Assembly (NCBI GenBank): GCA_020249775.1 | Contig: JADCFA010000013.1 | Span: 1 to 64,000, forward strand | Direction of reading: 5' to 3' | DNA from: Roseomonas sp. | Lineage (GTDB): Bacteria > Pseudomonadota > Alphaproteobacteria > Acetobacterales > Acetobacteraceae | DNA: 64,000 nt | Shown here: piece by piece, positions 17,868 to 27,520 of the stretch | Numbering within the stretch: the first letter of the stretch is position 1 | How the letters are laid out: the number at the start of each line of letters is the position of its first letter | Made by a program: the position numbers and the translations under genes | The notes under the pieces: model-generated | The model's input: the letters and a program-made list of their open reading frames with translations, nothing else | Databases searched by the model: none | What the model was told of the DNA's origin: nothing

Positions 17868-19949
17868 TCATCCAGGCAGGCTGACATCCAGATTAAGCGC
17901 GGTGTCGCAGCGCGCTGTGGCGCCGGGCGGCAGCACCAGCGTGCATTCGCGTTCTTCGATCAGTGCGGGGCCTTGCACGCTTTCTCCGGGACGCAGCGCT
18001 AAGCGATTGACCACGGGCGCCTCGACATAGGCGCCGCCAAACCAGGCGCGGCGCGTGCCGCGATGTAGCGCGCCTGCCCCAGTTGCGCCTTGCTGCGTGA
18101 GGTCCACCACCGGGCGCGGCCCCGCGACAATCACCTGCCAGGAAACGCATTCCACCGGAAGCGCGGGTTCGGTGCGGCCGTATAGCGCCAGATAGGCGGC
18201 TTCGAATTTCGCGCGCAGCACTGCCGCATCGCCATGCGTGATCGCTTCCGCCGGGATTTCCGCTTCCACCTGAAAACCCTGCCCGGCATAGCGCATGGCG
18301 CCCAGGATGCGCGCTGAGGCCGCTTCCGGCGCGACACCCGCCGCCGCTGCCATGGCTTTGCCTTGGGTGGTCATGGCGCCAGTAATCTCACGCAGCTTGG
18401 CGAAATCAAGCCCGGCAAGCGGCGCCACCCAGCCCTGCACAAAGGCGAAAGAAATCGGCGCGGCCAGAAAACCAAAAGCCGAGGCAACGCCCGCCCCCAA
18501 CGGCACAATGATGCGACGAAGGCCAAGCTTCATGCCGATATGGCAGGCATGTACAGGGCCCGCACCACCAATCGGGACCATGGCATAGGCATCAATGCGC
18601 TTCGCCTTTTCCAAAGCATGGATCGCCGCGGCCTGTGCCATATTGCCATTGACGGTTTCATGAATAGCCCAGGCTGCTTCCGGCACGGAAAGGCCAAGCG
18701 GCTTGCCGATATGCTCCGCCAGCGCCGCTTCCGCCGCCGCAATATTCAGCTTCATCGCGCCACCCAGGAAGCTTTCAGCACCAAGATAACCCAGCACTAA
18801 ATCCGCATCCGTCACCGTGGGCCGCGCGCCACCCAGCCCGTAGCAGGCGGGGCCGGGATCGGAACTTGCACTCTCAGGCCCCACCCGCACGAGGCCGAGG
18901 CGATCCACGCGCGCAATGGAACCACCACCGGCGCCGATTTCGATCATGTCAATGACCGGCACCTTGAGCGGCAAGCCGCTGCCCTTGCGGAAGCGATCCA
19001 CACGCGCGACTTCGAAATCAAGGCTGCGCTGCGCTTCGCCATCATCAATCAGCGCGGCCTTGGCGGTGGTGCCGCCCATGTCAAAGCACAGGATATCGCG
19101 CGCGCCGGCCGCCGCGCCATAAATGCCGGTGGCCTCCACACCACCTGCGGGGCCGGATTGCACCAGGCGGATCGGGTGACGCGCGGCGGTTTCTTCCGCG
19201 ACGGTGCCGCCATCAGACAGCATCAGGAAAAGCGGGCCGGTCAGGCCAAAGCCGCGCAAGCCATCACTCAGCCGGCGAAGATAGCGTTCGAAAACCGGCT
19301 GCACATAGGCGTTGCAGACGGTGGTGGAGGCGCGTTCATATTCGCCAATCTCCGGCACCACTTCGGATGACAGACAGATGGTGAGCTCGGGCGCTTCTTC
19401 CGCCAGAATATCGCGCATGCGGAGTTCATGCGCTGGGTTGCGGAAGGCGTGCAGGAAACACACAGCGACAGCCTTGGCCCCAGCTGCGTGCAAGGCCTGC
19501 ACCGCTTCGCGCGCGCCGGCTTCATCCAATACTTCGCGGACCGAGCCATCCGGCAGCAACCGTTCCGCGACGCCAAGCCGGCGATGGCGCGGCACCAGCG
19601 GTTCCGGCACGCGCATGAACAGATCATAGGTATCGTGGCGGAGTTCGGTGCCGATTTCCAGGATATCGCGAAAGCCCTTGGTGGTGATCAGGCCCGTGGG
19701 CACGCCGCGCCGTTCGATCAGCGCATTGGCGACCAGCGTGGTGCCGTGAATCACGTGCCGCACCTGATCGGCCTGCGCGCCAGTGCGCGCCAGCAAATCG
19801 CGCACACCTTCCAGCACGGCTTCTTCCGGCGCGTGCGGCGTGGTGAGCACCTTGCCATTGAAGATGCGCCCGTCACGCGAATCGAGCATCACCAGATCAG
19901 TGAAGGTGCCGCCAATATCAACACCAATGCGCCAGGGGGCCGTATTCAT
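17868..19949 (-). CDS. Hydantoinase/oxoprolinase subunit A (HyuA-like)
   Basis: A 693-residue protein of the HyuA/AcxA/5-oxoprolinase A family: ATP-dependent enzymes that open cyclic amides (hydantoins, 5-oxoproline) or carboxylate ketones. The N-terminus has the ASKHA phosphate loop VDIGGTFTDLVM, and the second phosphate motif is CFDMGGTTAK near residue 295. A further glycine-rich segment (EIGAGGGSIA) follows. The length is normal for a separate A subunit. Its ATG overlaps the stop of the B-subunit gene (ATGA), so the two are translationally coupled. Substrate cannot be read from the sequence; a neighbouring gamma-glutamyltransferase makes 5-oxoproline or gamma-glutamyl compounds plausible. 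Confidence 0.88.
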   Translation of the reverse strand: MNTAPWRIGVDIGGTFTDLVMLDSRDGRIFNGKVLTTPHAPEEAVLEGVRDLLARTGAQADQVRHVIHGTTLVANALIERRGVPTGLITTKGFRDILEIGTELRHDTYDLFMRVPEPLVPRHRRLGVAERLLPDGSVREVLDEAGAREAVQALHAAGAKAVAVCFLHAFRNPAHELRMRDILAEEAPELTICLSSEVVPEIGEYERASTTVCNAYVQPVFERYLRRLSDGLRGFGLTGPLFLMLSDGGTVAEETAARHPIRLVQSGPAGGVEATGIYGAAAGARDILCFDMGGTTAKAALIDDGEAQRSLDFEVARVDRFRKGSGLPLKVPVIDMIEIGAGGGSIARVDRLGLVRVGPESASSDPGPACYGLGGARPTVTDADLVLGYLGAESFLGGAMKLNIAAAEAALAEHIGKPLGLSVPEAAWAIHETVNGNMAQAAAIHALEKAKRIDAYAMVPIGGAGPVHACHIGMKLGLRRIIVPLGAGVASAFGFLAAPISFAFVQGWVAPLAGLDFAKLREITGAMTTQGKAMAAAAGVAPEAASARILGAMRYAGQGFQVEAEIPAEAITHGDAAVLRAKFEAAYLALYGRTEPALPVECVSWQVIVAGPRPVVDLTQQGATGAGALHRGTRRAWFGGAYVEAPVVNRLALRPGESVQGPALIEERECTLVLPPGATARCDTALNLDVSLPG

Positions 19950-21544
19950 GGCGTGACGTAGCCTTCCTTGATATCGCAGGCGATGGCAGCAGGGTCGCGT
20001 TCGGCTGACGGTCCCATGCCGCCACCGCCGGGCGTTTCATAGGTAATGACATCGCCTGGTTGCAGCACGATACGCGCCTTGGCAGGAACGGGCTTGCCAT
20101 TCACTAGGCCACGCCCGCCGCGCCCAGGCGCGCCACCTAAAACGCCGCGCGGCGGGTGCTGCACGCGTTCATGGCGATAGGTGGCGGTTACGGGTTTTTC
20201 GCCGACCACTTCGAAGGAAAGCCGTTGCGAAAGCCCACCGCGCTTACGCCCCGCGCCGCCGGAATTGGGAATGAGTTCTTTTTCCGTTATCAGCATGGGG
20301 ACAGCGTTTTCAAACTGCTCCACGGATTGAGTCGCGACATTGGATGGGAAGGAAAGGCAGGCGGGGCCATCATGGGCGGGTGCGGCGCCATGACCACCAT
20401 TCATGAAGAACATACGCACATAGCGCCGGCCCTCGGCATTCTCGCCCGTGAAATACACATTCCACAACGGGCTGCCACTTTCCGCGATCACACGATCCGG
20501 GATAAGTTTCGCGAGTGCTGCCAGCACCAGCATCGGCAAATAATGGCCCGTCAGATGCCGGCCCCAAACCGGCGCGGGGCGGCGCGGATTCACGATGGAG
20601 CCTTCCGGCGCAATGAAGGTGATCGGCCGGAAGGAACCATCATTATTTGGTGTCGCGGGATCAAACGCGCATTTCACCGCGTAATTGGAATAGGCGCGCG
20701 TGAAATTGAGCGGCGCATTCACCGGCCGCGCAATCTGCCCATCCGTGCCGCTGAAATCGAGCGTGAGGTCACTGCCCTTGATGGTCAGTTTCAGGCGAAT
20801 GGTGACGGGGTGTTCAAAGCCATCAGCGGTGACTTCATCCTCCACCACGCCATCAGGCGCGGCGGCAATTGCATCACGCATGGCGCGTTCGGAACGGGTG
20901 AAGATTTCGCTGGCCAGGGCATCCAGATCATCAATGCCTTCTTCCGCCATGATGCGCGCCAGGCGCTTTTCTGCCTGTTCATAGGCCGCGAATTGCGCGC
21001 GGATATCGCCGAGTGTTTCATCGGGTTGGCGCAAATTCGCTTCCAGAAAGGCGATCACATCCTCATTTTCCTCACCACCCTTCAGGATACGGGTGATGGG
21101 GATGGTCAGGCCCTCTTCCCAGGAATCGCGCGCTTCAACGGAAGGTGCGCCGCCGATATCGGTGGAATGGAAGGTGCTGCCCAGCCAGGAAATCACGCGG
21201 CCCTTGGCGAAGATGGGCTTGATCATGGTGATGTCATTCAAATGGCCGGTGCCGTAATAGCCATCATTGGAAATCAGTACATCGCCAGGCGAAAGCCGCG
21301 CCACCGGGTAGCGTTGCAGCATGACCGCGAGTGTGCGCGGCATGGTGCCGACGAAGGATGGCACGGAACGAGAGGATTGCGCGAATTGCCGCCCGGCGCT
21401 GTCCATCAGCCCAATCGCCATATCCCAGTTATCGCGGACAACGGAGGAGAAGGAGGTACGGACAAAACTCTGCGCCGTTTCATCCATCAGCCCAGCAATG
21501 CGCTGCCAGGCGGTGCCAAGCCGAAGGGCGGAAAAGCTGGCCAT
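19946..21544 (-). CDS. Hydantoinase/oxoprolinase subunit B (HyuB-like)
   Basis: A 532-residue HyuB-family subunit that partners HyuA. Family marks are the N-terminal RIAGLMDETAQSFVRTSFS segment, GDVLISNDGYYGTGHLND near residue 85, DFSGTDGQIARPVNAP in the middle and a C-terminal ITYETPGGGGMGP. The start at 21544 has AAGGAG eight bases upstream. It is preceded by the ThDP-enzyme gene with a 13-base gap and overlaps hyuA by four bases. These proteins work only as A/B complexes. Confidence 0.88.
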   Translation of the reverse strand: MASFSALRLGTAWQRIAGLMDETAQSFVRTSFSSVVRDNWDMAIGLMDSAGRQFAQSSRSVPSFVGTMPRTLAVMLQRYPVARLSPGDVLISNDGYYGTGHLNDITMIKPIFAKGRVISWLGSTFHSTDIGGAPSVEARDSWEEGLTIPITRILKGGEENEDVIAFLEANLRQPDETLGDIRAQFAAYEQAEKRLARIMAEEGIDDLDALASEIFTRSERAMRDAIAAAPDGVVEDEVTADGFEHPVTIRLKLTIKGSDLTLDFSGTDGQIARPVNAPLNFTRAYSNYAVKCAFDPATPNNDGSFRPITFIAPEGSIVNPRRPAPVWGRHLTGHYLPMLVLAALAKLIPDRVIAESGSPLWNVYFTGENAEGRRYVRMFFMNGGHGAAPAHDGPACLSFPSNVATQSVEQFENAVPMLITEKELIPNSGGAGRKRGGLSQRLSFEVVGEKPVTATYRHERVQHPPRGVLGGAPGRGGRGLVNGKPVPAKARIVLQPGDVITYETPGGGGMGPSAERDPAAIACDIKEGYVTP

Positions 21545-21557
21545 CGCGTATTCTCCT

Positions 21558-23156
21558 TCAGCCGCGCATGGCTTGCAGTTGCGCGGGATACCCGGCGGGG
21601 TTCACCATCACATCAATCAGGCTTGGGCCTTTATGGGCGAAGGCGGTATCGAGTGCGGCGATATAGTCAGCCTCAGTCGCCGCAGCGAAACCCTTGGCGC
21701 CAAACCCTTCAGCAATGGCGGCGAAATCCGGCCGCGCCCAGCGCACGCCTTCGGGCGGCAATTGCCGTTGCTGCTGCTTGATATCAATCAGCGATAGCGC
21801 GCCATCATTGAAGACAATGGTGATGCAGGGCGCGCCCGCTTCAGCTGCGGTGGCGAGTTCGGCCACGCACATCATCAGCCCGCCATCACCGGTAAAGGCA
21901 ATGGCACCATCAGCAGGGTTTTCCAACGCCGCAGCCAGCGCGGCGGGTAGCGCAAAACCCATGGAAGCAAGGCCGTTCGAGATCAGCACATCGCGCGGTG
22001 CCGCGCATTCCCAAAAGGCGGTCGCTGAAAACATATGCGCGCCCGCATCCACGCTGATACGCGGGCGGCGCCCAGCGCGGCGGGCGGCCTCCTGCGCCAG
22101 GGTCACGATACGCGGCGGCGCAACACCGCCCGAGCCTTGCCAAGTCAAAGCCGCGCGCATCGTATCCCGATGCGTAGCGATTTCCTCAGTCTTCCAAGAA
22201 TTACGCGGGGCGTCTTGTGCCAGCGCGGTGAAGGCCGGCGCCAACGCGCCATGCAAGGCGGCGCTGGGTGTAACGTAATGCACCGGATGTGCGCGTAGGC
22301 CGATATCCAAAACCGGCGCCTTGTAGCGCCAAGGTTGCAGGATCAGTTCTACGGGATCGAGGCCCGCCAGGATGATCAAATCCGCATCCTGCACGCAGGG
22401 CGCTTCCAAGGAACCGCCGGTGAAAATGCCCACAAAATGCGGATCGGCATCCGCAATCACGCCCTTGGCCTTGTAAGTCACCAATGCGGGGCAACCGAGG
22501 GCTGCGACCAAAGCGCGCAGTGGTTCGGCTGCTGCCACGGCCTCGACGCCCGCCAGGATCACGGGTTTGCGCGAAGCTGCCAGCATGGTGCGTGCCGTCG
22601 CCAGCGCTTCAGCATCAAGCGGTTTGGCTGTGTTTGTCGGCAAAGGTAGCAATTCGCCCGCCGAGCGGCGCGCGGCTTCGCTGGTCAAATCCAGATGCAC
22701 CGGGCCGATGGGCGCTTGCATCGCAAGATCAAGCAGCGCTTCGATCTCAGCGGCCGGGTTGTCGCCGCGCGCTTGCGTATAGCCCTTCACCAACTCCGCG
22801 CTGGCGGCGCGCTGATCAAACACCTGATGTGTGATGTAGCTGAGTTGCTTTTCGGTGAAGCCATCGGTCAGCAGCAGTACCGGCGCGCGTTCCAGCGCGG
22901 CGCAGGCAATGCCATTCAGCGCATTCATCAGCCCCGGGCCTTTGGTGGTCAGTACCACGCCAGGCGCGCCGGTTACTTCCGCATCCGCCACCGCCATCAT
23001 CGCCGCATTGCCTTCGTGACGGGCGAGGATGAAGCGAATGCCAAAACGCTCAGCGGCTGCGATAATGTCCAGCGAAGAACCACCCCCCGGCACGCCATAG
23101 ATGCGCTTCGTGCCACGCCGCGCCAGCGCTGCCAGCACATACGCCGCGGTATTCAT
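21558..23156 (-). CDS. Thiamine-diphosphate-dependent enzyme (acetolactate synthase-like large subunit)
   Basis: A 532-residue ThDP enzyme of the pyruvate oxidase/acetolactate synthase/benzoylformate decarboxylase superfamily. The activating glutamate is in ARHEGNAAMMA (about residue 47). The ThDP-binding motif begins TGDGGLMM and ends IVFNDG. The central transhydrogenase-like domain is present, but no FAD-specific motif is evident. There is no small regulatory (ilvH-like) subunit nearby, so branched-chain amino-acid synthesis is unlikely; a catabolic 2-oxoacid decarboxylase or ligase role fits the operon better. It overlaps the preceding gamma-glutamyltransferase gene by four bases. Confidence 0.85.
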   Translation of the reverse strand: MNTAAYVLAALARRGTKRIYGVPGGGSSLDIIAAAERFGIRFILARHEGNAAMMAVADAEVTGAPGVVLTTKGPGLMNALNGIACAALERAPVLLLTDGFTEKQLSYITHQVFDQRAASAELVKGYTQARGDNPAAEIEALLDLAMQAPIGPVHLDLTSEAARRSAGELLPLPTNTAKPLDAEALATARTMLAASRKPVILAGVEAVAAAEPLRALVAALGCPALVTYKAKGVIADADPHFVGIFTGGSLEAPCVQDADLIILAGLDPVELILQPWRYKAPVLDIGLRAHPVHYVTPSAALHGALAPAFTALAQDAPRNSWKTEEIATHRDTMRAALTWQGSGGVAPPRIVTLAQEAARRAGRRPRISVDAGAHMFSATAFWECAAPRDVLISNGLASMGFALPAALAAALENPADGAIAFTGDGGLMMCVAELATAAEAGAPCITIVFNDGALSLIDIKQQQRQLPPEGVRWARPDFAAIAEGFGAKGFAAATEADYIAALDTAFAHKGPSLIDVMVNPAGYPAQLQAMRG

Positions 23157-24841
23157 GCGCGCGCCCGATCTGGCCAGAAACGCACACCAGAGCGCGCAAG
23201 GCCGCCGCCAAGGCCAATCGCCGTGCCATCAGCGCGCCAGCAGGCCGCGCCTTGCATGCTGCCATTGGCGTGGAAGGCGATGGCATTCATCCCGCCACCG
23301 ACATGCGGCATGGACGAAACCTGATGGCCGCGCTTGGCCAAAGCTTCCAACACAGATGCATCAAAGGCTGGTTCCACTTCCACCGCCGCGCCCTGTGTCC
23401 AAAGCCGCGGCGCTTCCACGGCTTCCTGCAGCGACATGCCGTGATCCACCAGATTGAGGAAACCCTGCATGACCGAACCAAAAATCCGCAAACCTCCCGG
23501 CATGCCCAGCGCATAGGCTGGCTTGCCATCGTGCAGCGCAATCAGCGGCGCCTGGGATGTGGTGATGCGCTTGCTGGGGGCCACTGACAAAGCCTTGCCG
23601 GGGCGCGGATCAAACAGCGCCATGTAATTATTCGGGATCAGCCCCGTGCCCGGTACCAGGAAGCGCGCACCAAAAAGCGAATTGATGGTCTGCGTCGAGC
23701 AAACAATATTCCCCTGATCATCCGCCACCGTGACATGGGTGGTATTGGCGCTCTCGCCCGGGCTGACGCCTGGCCCCCAGGCTTGCGCGCGCGCCATGTC
23801 CAAGGCGGCGCGGCGTTCATCGCTATAGGCACGCGAAATCAGCCGTGCCACCGGCACATCCACAAAGGCCGGGTCGGCGGTGGCGGCGGCGCGATCAGCG
23901 AAGGCAATTTTCAACGCCTCGGCCAGCACATGCAGCGTATCGGCGCTACCAAAACCCATCCCGCGCAGATCGAAGCCTTCCAGGATATTCAGCATTTGCA
24001 GCACATGAACGCCGGACGATGCTGGGGGCGGTGGCAGCAAAACCTCATAGCCACGATAGGGGCCGCGCAGGGGTGCCCGTTCAATCGTTGCGAAATCCGC
24101 GATATCGGCCGCCGAGACAATGCCGCCGGCCTTCCGGATACCATCGGTAATCGTGCTGCCCAAGGCGCCGTTCAATACACCCGGCCCTTCGCGCGCGATC
24201 AGCGTGAGGGTTTCGGCATATTCGGCCTGGATCAGTCGCGCCCCTGGCTTGATCGGCGCGCCATCAGGCAGCAGCAGTGCGGCAATGGCGGGATCGCGCG
24301 CCAGATCATGCGCGGCTTCCTTGATGCATTCGGCGAGGTATGGCGTCACGGCAAAACCCCGTGCCGCATGGCGTATGGCCGGCGCCATCACATCCGCCAA
24401 GGGCATGCTGCCGAAGCGCGCGAGGGTTTCGCACCAGGCGCGCAAATTGCCCGGCACCGCAATAGAAAGTGGCCCGACGATATTGGCGCGGCCTGTCGCT
24501 TCGAAATTCATCGCATTGGCAGGTTCGGCGGGCGCGAACATATCGGCGCGCGCTGCGGCCGGCGCGGTGGAAAGCCCATCAATCACGGTGTGCCGTCCGT
24601 CTGGCAGGCGCAGATGCGCCATGCCGCCGCCCAATATGCCGACCATCATGGGTTCCACCACCGTCAGTGCAAACAACGCGGCAATGGCGCCATCCACCGC
24701 ATTGCCGCCGGCTGCCAGCATTTCCGCCCCCGCAGCCGAGGCAAGCGGATGGTTCGTCACCACCATGCCGCGCGTGCCAATGGCAGGGCGCTTTTCCGTG
24801 GTGAAGCGCGAACCCGCGCGAGCAAGCCAATCCTGAGTCAT
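23153..24841 (-). CDS. Gamma-glutamyltransferase family protein (N-terminal nucleophile hydrolase)
   Basis: A 562-residue gamma-glutamyltranspeptidase homologue, made as a proenzyme that cleaves itself before a threonine. The nucleophile is probably Thr367 in ANTTHVTVADDQG. Other family marks are NHPLASAAGAEMLAAGGNAVDGA near the N-terminus (shown here in part) and a C-terminal MPGGLRIFGSVMQ. The start at 24841 (MTQDWL) is chosen because the longer frame to 25063 overlaps the MFS gene and has no family character. There is no signal peptide, unlike periplasmic Ggt, so it resembles cytoplasmic YwrD-type enzymes. Part of the hyu operon; it may act on gamma-glutamyl amides or related lactams. Confidence 0.85.
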   Translation of the reverse strand: MTQDWLARAGSRFTTEKRPAIGTRGMVVTNHPLASAAGAEMLAAGGNAVDGAIAALFALTVVEPMMVGILGGGMAHLRLPDGRHTVIDGLSTAPAAARADMFAPAEPANAMNFEATGRANIVGPLSIAVPGNLRAWCETLARFGSMPLADVMAPAIRHAARGFAVTPYLAECIKEAAHDLARDPAIAALLLPDGAPIKPGARLIQAEYAETLTLIAREGPGVLNGALGSTITDGIRKAGGIVSAADIADFATIERAPLRGPYRGYEVLLPPPPASSGVHVLQMLNILEGFDLRGMGFGSADTLHVLAEALKIAFADRAAATADPAFVDVPVARLISRAYSDERRAALDMARAQAWGPGVSPGESANTTHVTVADDQGNIVCSTQTINSLFGARFLVPGTGLIPNNYMALFDPRPGKALSVAPSKRITTSQAPLIALHDGKPAYALGMPGGLRIFGSVMQGFLNLVDHGMSLQEAVEAPRLWTQGAAVEVEPAFDASVLEALAKRGHQVSSMPHVGGGMNAIAFHANGSMQGAACWRADGTAIGLGGGLARSGVRFWPDRARA

Positions 24842-24854
24842 GATAAGTTTCTTT

Positions 24855-26018
24855 CTACTGACGCACCCGCATAAGCATAAGCGCGCCAACCGCCGCCACA
24901 CCCAGCAAGGCCGTGAACCACAAGGAAGCCGCGCCGAAATCATCCAAGAGCAGCCCGAACAACAAGGGCGCGAAAGCCTGTGAAGCCCGCGCCGGCGCCG
25001 TGATGAAGCCCTGGCGCTGGCCATAGCCAATGGGACCAAATAGCGCCAATGGCAGCGTGCCACGCGTAATGGTCAGCAAGCCATTCCCGGCGCCATGGAT
25101 AATCACAAACAGCGCCGCAAAGGGCGCGCCCAGTGCCATCAGCACCACCACCGCCAGCGGATGCGCGCCCGCGGCAAAGCGCGCGGAGAAAAGCGGGTTC
25201 ATCTTGCGCATGATGGTGAATTCCACCACCCGCGCCGCCACCTGCGCCGGGCCCATCAAAGCACCGGCGGCAATCGCTGCGGCCAACGATGTGCCGGCGG
25301 ATTGCAACAAGCCCGGTAGATGCGCGCCAAGCGCGGTGGAGCTGAAACTTGCTGTCGCTAAAACGAAAGCGAGCAGGATCATATCGCGCTTCTGTTCGCG
25401 CGTTTCCTCGGCGGATAAGGGCGGCACGGCTACCTTCGGTGGTGGCGGCGGCGCCTTCGGGATCAGCAAGCGATTGAGTGGCAGGCAGATGAAAAGATGC
25501 AAGGCCACCCAGCCAAGGCAGGCGCCGCGCCAGCCCCATTCGGCTTCCATCAGCGCAGAAAGCGGCCAGCCAACCGTACTGGCAAAACCCGCAATCAGTG
25601 TAATGCCTGTGATACTGTTGCGCGCATCCTTGCCGTAAAGCCCGGCAAGCGTCGCAAAGGCAGCATCATAAAGCCCCATCGCCATGGCGATGCCGATGAT
25701 GAACCAACTCAGGATCAGCAAAGGCAGACCATTGGCGAAGGCCATGATCAGCAGGCCGAGGATGAAAATCAGATTGGAAATCGCCAGCACATCGCGACCG
25801 CCGCGCTGGTCAATCGCGCGGCCCGCTGCGGGGCCAAGTAGCGCGGTCAGCAGCAGGGAGCCCGAAAACACGCCAAACACCATGGCGCGTGACAGGCCCA
25901 GATCTTCTGCAATCGGTGCAGCCAGAATTGCCGGTAAATAATAGGAAGACCCCCAGGCCAGGGTCTGGGTGGTGCCAAGCACCGTCACCACCCTGGCCTT
26001 GGAAGCGGTCGCGCTCAC
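24855..26018 (-). CDS. Major facilitator superfamily transporter
   Basis: A twelve-helix MFS permease of about 387 residues. The first helix begins at VVTVLGTTQTLAWGSSYYLP, and a loop 2-3 motif GRAIDQRGGRDVL matches the MFS signature region. A charged central loop with a proline run (PKAPPPPPK) separates the two halves. The start is uncertain: GTG at 26018 follows the dehydrogenase stop by 22 bases but lacks a clear ribosome site. TTG at 26087 has a weak one and would overlap the dehydrogenase by 47 bases. Substrate unknown; probably imports the compound handled by this operon. Confidence 0.8.
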   Translation of the reverse strand: MSATASKARVVTVLGTTQTLAWGSSYYLPAILAAPIAEDLGLSRAMVFGVFSGSLLLTALLGPAAGRAIDQRGGRDVLAISNLIFILGLLIMAFANGLPLLILSWFIIGIAMAMGLYDAAFATLAGLYGKDARNSITGITLIAGFASTVGWPLSALMEAEWGWRGACLGWVALHLFICLPLNRLLIPKAPPPPPKVAVPPLSAEETREQKRDMILLAFVLATASFSSTALGAHLPGLLQSAGTSLAAAIAAGALMGPAQVAARVVEFTIMRKMNPLFSARFAAGAHPLAVVVLMALGAPFAALFVIIHGAGNGLLTITRGTLPLALFGPIGYGQRQGFITAPARASQAFAPLLFGLLLDDFGAASLWFTALLGVAAVGALMLMRVRQ

Positions 26019-26040
26019 GAAAAAAGGCCCAAGCGCGCGA

Positions 26041-27099
26041 TCAATCCGTAATGGCGCGGCCACGCGCTGCGGCGTAGCGCTCCGCAAACCGGCCCTTCAC
26101 TTCCGGATTGATGATACGCGGCGGCATCTTGCCGGCAGCGCAGGCGGAAAAGGCCTCTGCCGCAATGCGCGTGATCATGGACCGGCTTTCATGCGTGACC
26201 CCCGCCGTGTGCTGCGTGCAGATCACTGCCGGGTGCCACAAAAGCGGGTGATCCTTGGGCGGCGGTTCCTGTTCCCAAACATCCAAACCGGCCGAGGCCA
26301 ATTGCCCGGATTCCAGCGCCGCCAACACGGCGTTCTCATCATGGATGGAACCGCGCGCCGTCGTCACCAGAATGGCGCCCTTCTTCATGCCGGCAAGCGC
26401 CTTGGCATCAATAATGGCGCGGCTTTCGGGCGTTAAGGGGCAATGCACACTAACGATATCGGATTGCGCCAGCAATTCGGCCAATTCCACCTTTTCCGCA
26501 CCGCGCTTGGCGATGGTTGCGGCATCCACATAGGGATCATAGGCCAGCACGCGGCAATTAAAGGCGGCCTTAACAATGGCGGTGGTGCGCGACCCCACAT
26601 TGCCAATGCCAATCACGCCAACCGTCTTATCGAGCAGATTATTGCCCATGAAGACCTCGCGGCGCTTGGCTTCGCCTGCGCGCATGGCGGCATGGGTCTG
26701 TGGCATTTTCTTGATCAGCGCCAGCATCATGCCAACCGCGTGTTCCGCCACGGCTTCAGCATTGCCGCCCGCCTGGTTCACCAGCAGCACGCCGGCCTTG
26801 GTGCAGGAATCCGGATTGATCGTGTCATACCCCGCTCCCTGGGATGCCACCATCAGCAGATTGGGCAGGCGCGCCAGCAGCGCATCATTCACATGAAACG
26901 CCTTTGGCAATTCATCGCGCGACGCGCGCACATAATAGCCATCACAGCTGGCAAGTTCCGCAAGCGCGGCTTCTTCCCCACTTTCCAGCGAAAGCCGCAC
27001 CACTTCCAAGGCGGGATCGGCGGTGGCGGTTTCCAGAAAGCTTGGATGCGGCACGCGTTCCAGATAGGCGACGCGGAATGGTTTATTGACTGCGGACAA
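26041..27099 (-). CDS. D-2-hydroxyacid dehydrogenase, NAD-binding (SerA/phosphoglycerate dehydrogenase-like)
   Basis: A 352-residue NAD(P)-dependent dehydrogenase of the D-isomer-specific 2-hydroxyacid family, which interconverts 2-oxoacids and D-2-hydroxyacids. The dinucleotide fold has GVIGIGNVGSR. The catalytic Arg is in TTARGS, the Glu in WEQEPPP and the His in TQHTAGVTHES. There is no ACT domain, so it need not be serine-biosynthetic. No ATG lies before the conserved region. TTG at 27099 has AAGGGGGAAG just upstream and is preferred over TTG at 27120. First gene of the minus-strand hyu operon. Confidence 0.85.
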   Translation of the reverse strand: MSAVNKPFRVAYLERVPHPSFLETATADPALEVVRLSLESGEEAALAELASCDGYYVRASRDELPKAFHVNDALLARLPNLLMVASQGAGYDTINPDSCTKAGVLLVNQAGGNAEAVAEHAVGMMLALIKKMPQTHAAMRAGEAKRREVFMGNNLLDKTVGVIGIGNVGSRTTAIVKAAFNCRVLAYDPYVDAATIAKRGAEKVELAELLAQSDIVSVHCPLTPESRAIIDAKALAGMKKGAILVTTARGSIHDENAVLAALESGQLASAGLDVWEQEPPPKDHPLLWHPAVICTQHTAGVTHESRSMITRIAAEAFSACAAGKMPPRIINPEVKGRFAERYAAARGRAITD

Positions 27100-27166
27100 G
27101 TGCGCTTCCCCCTTGCTCAAGACAAGGGATGCTAGACCCGGTTTTGCGCAGACGCCAAGCCGGGGC

Positions 27167-27484
27167 TTAACGCCTGACCGTCAGCAGATACGCCACGATG
27201 TCGTCCAATTCCTCTCGGCTTAGGCGGTAATCCGGCATATTCGCATGCGGCGTGCGTAAATAGGCGCGCAAGGACATGGAAGTTGTGGAAGGCAGCGCGG
27301 CAATGGCGGCAAAGCTTGGCGCAATATCCGTGGCTGGCCCTGGGCCGCCAGGCGCGATGCGATGGCAATTGGCGCACCAGCTGGCCGCCAGGCGCTGGCC
27401 GGCGATGGGGTCCCCGGGTTCCATCTGCGCCAGTGCCGCACCCGGCAAAGCCGCCAATATGCATGCGATCAGCCAATGGCGCAT
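27167..27484 (-). CDS. Small periplasmic class I c-type cytochrome
   Basis: A 105-residue monohaem cytochrome c. A signal peptide occupies residues 1-20 (ending GAALAQ). The haem attachment motif is CANCH at residues 37-41, and the likely distal ligand is Met82 in ANMPDYRLS. The C-terminal helix (ELDDIVAYLL) is typical of short cytochromes. An AGGAGG lies seven bases before ATG. It lies 36 bases after an SDR gene on the same strand and may carry electrons from a dehydrogenase, but no clear quinoprotein partner is adjacent. Confidence 0.88.
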   Translation of the reverse strand: MRHWLIACILAALPGAALAQMEPGDPIAGQRLAASWCANCHRIAPGGPGPATDIAPSFAAIAALPSTTSMSLRAYLRTPHANMPDYRLSREELDDIVAYLLTVRR

Positions 27485-27520
27485 TTTGATCCTCCTGCTT
27501 TTGGCTGGCCCCGCCCTGCC

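Noticed and set aside
20156-21781. 541-codon plus-strand frame
   Set aside because: Shadow of hyuB and the ThDP gene; long only because GC-rich coding DNA has few stops on the opposite strand.
21558-23156. Acetolactate synthase for branched-chain amino acids (ilvB)
   Set aside because: No regulatory subunit or ilv genes nearby, and the neighbours are catabolic, so only the ThDP-enzyme family is claimed.
23735-24874. 379-codon plus-strand frame
   Set aside because: Antisense of the gamma-glutamyltransferase gene with no recognisable protein features.
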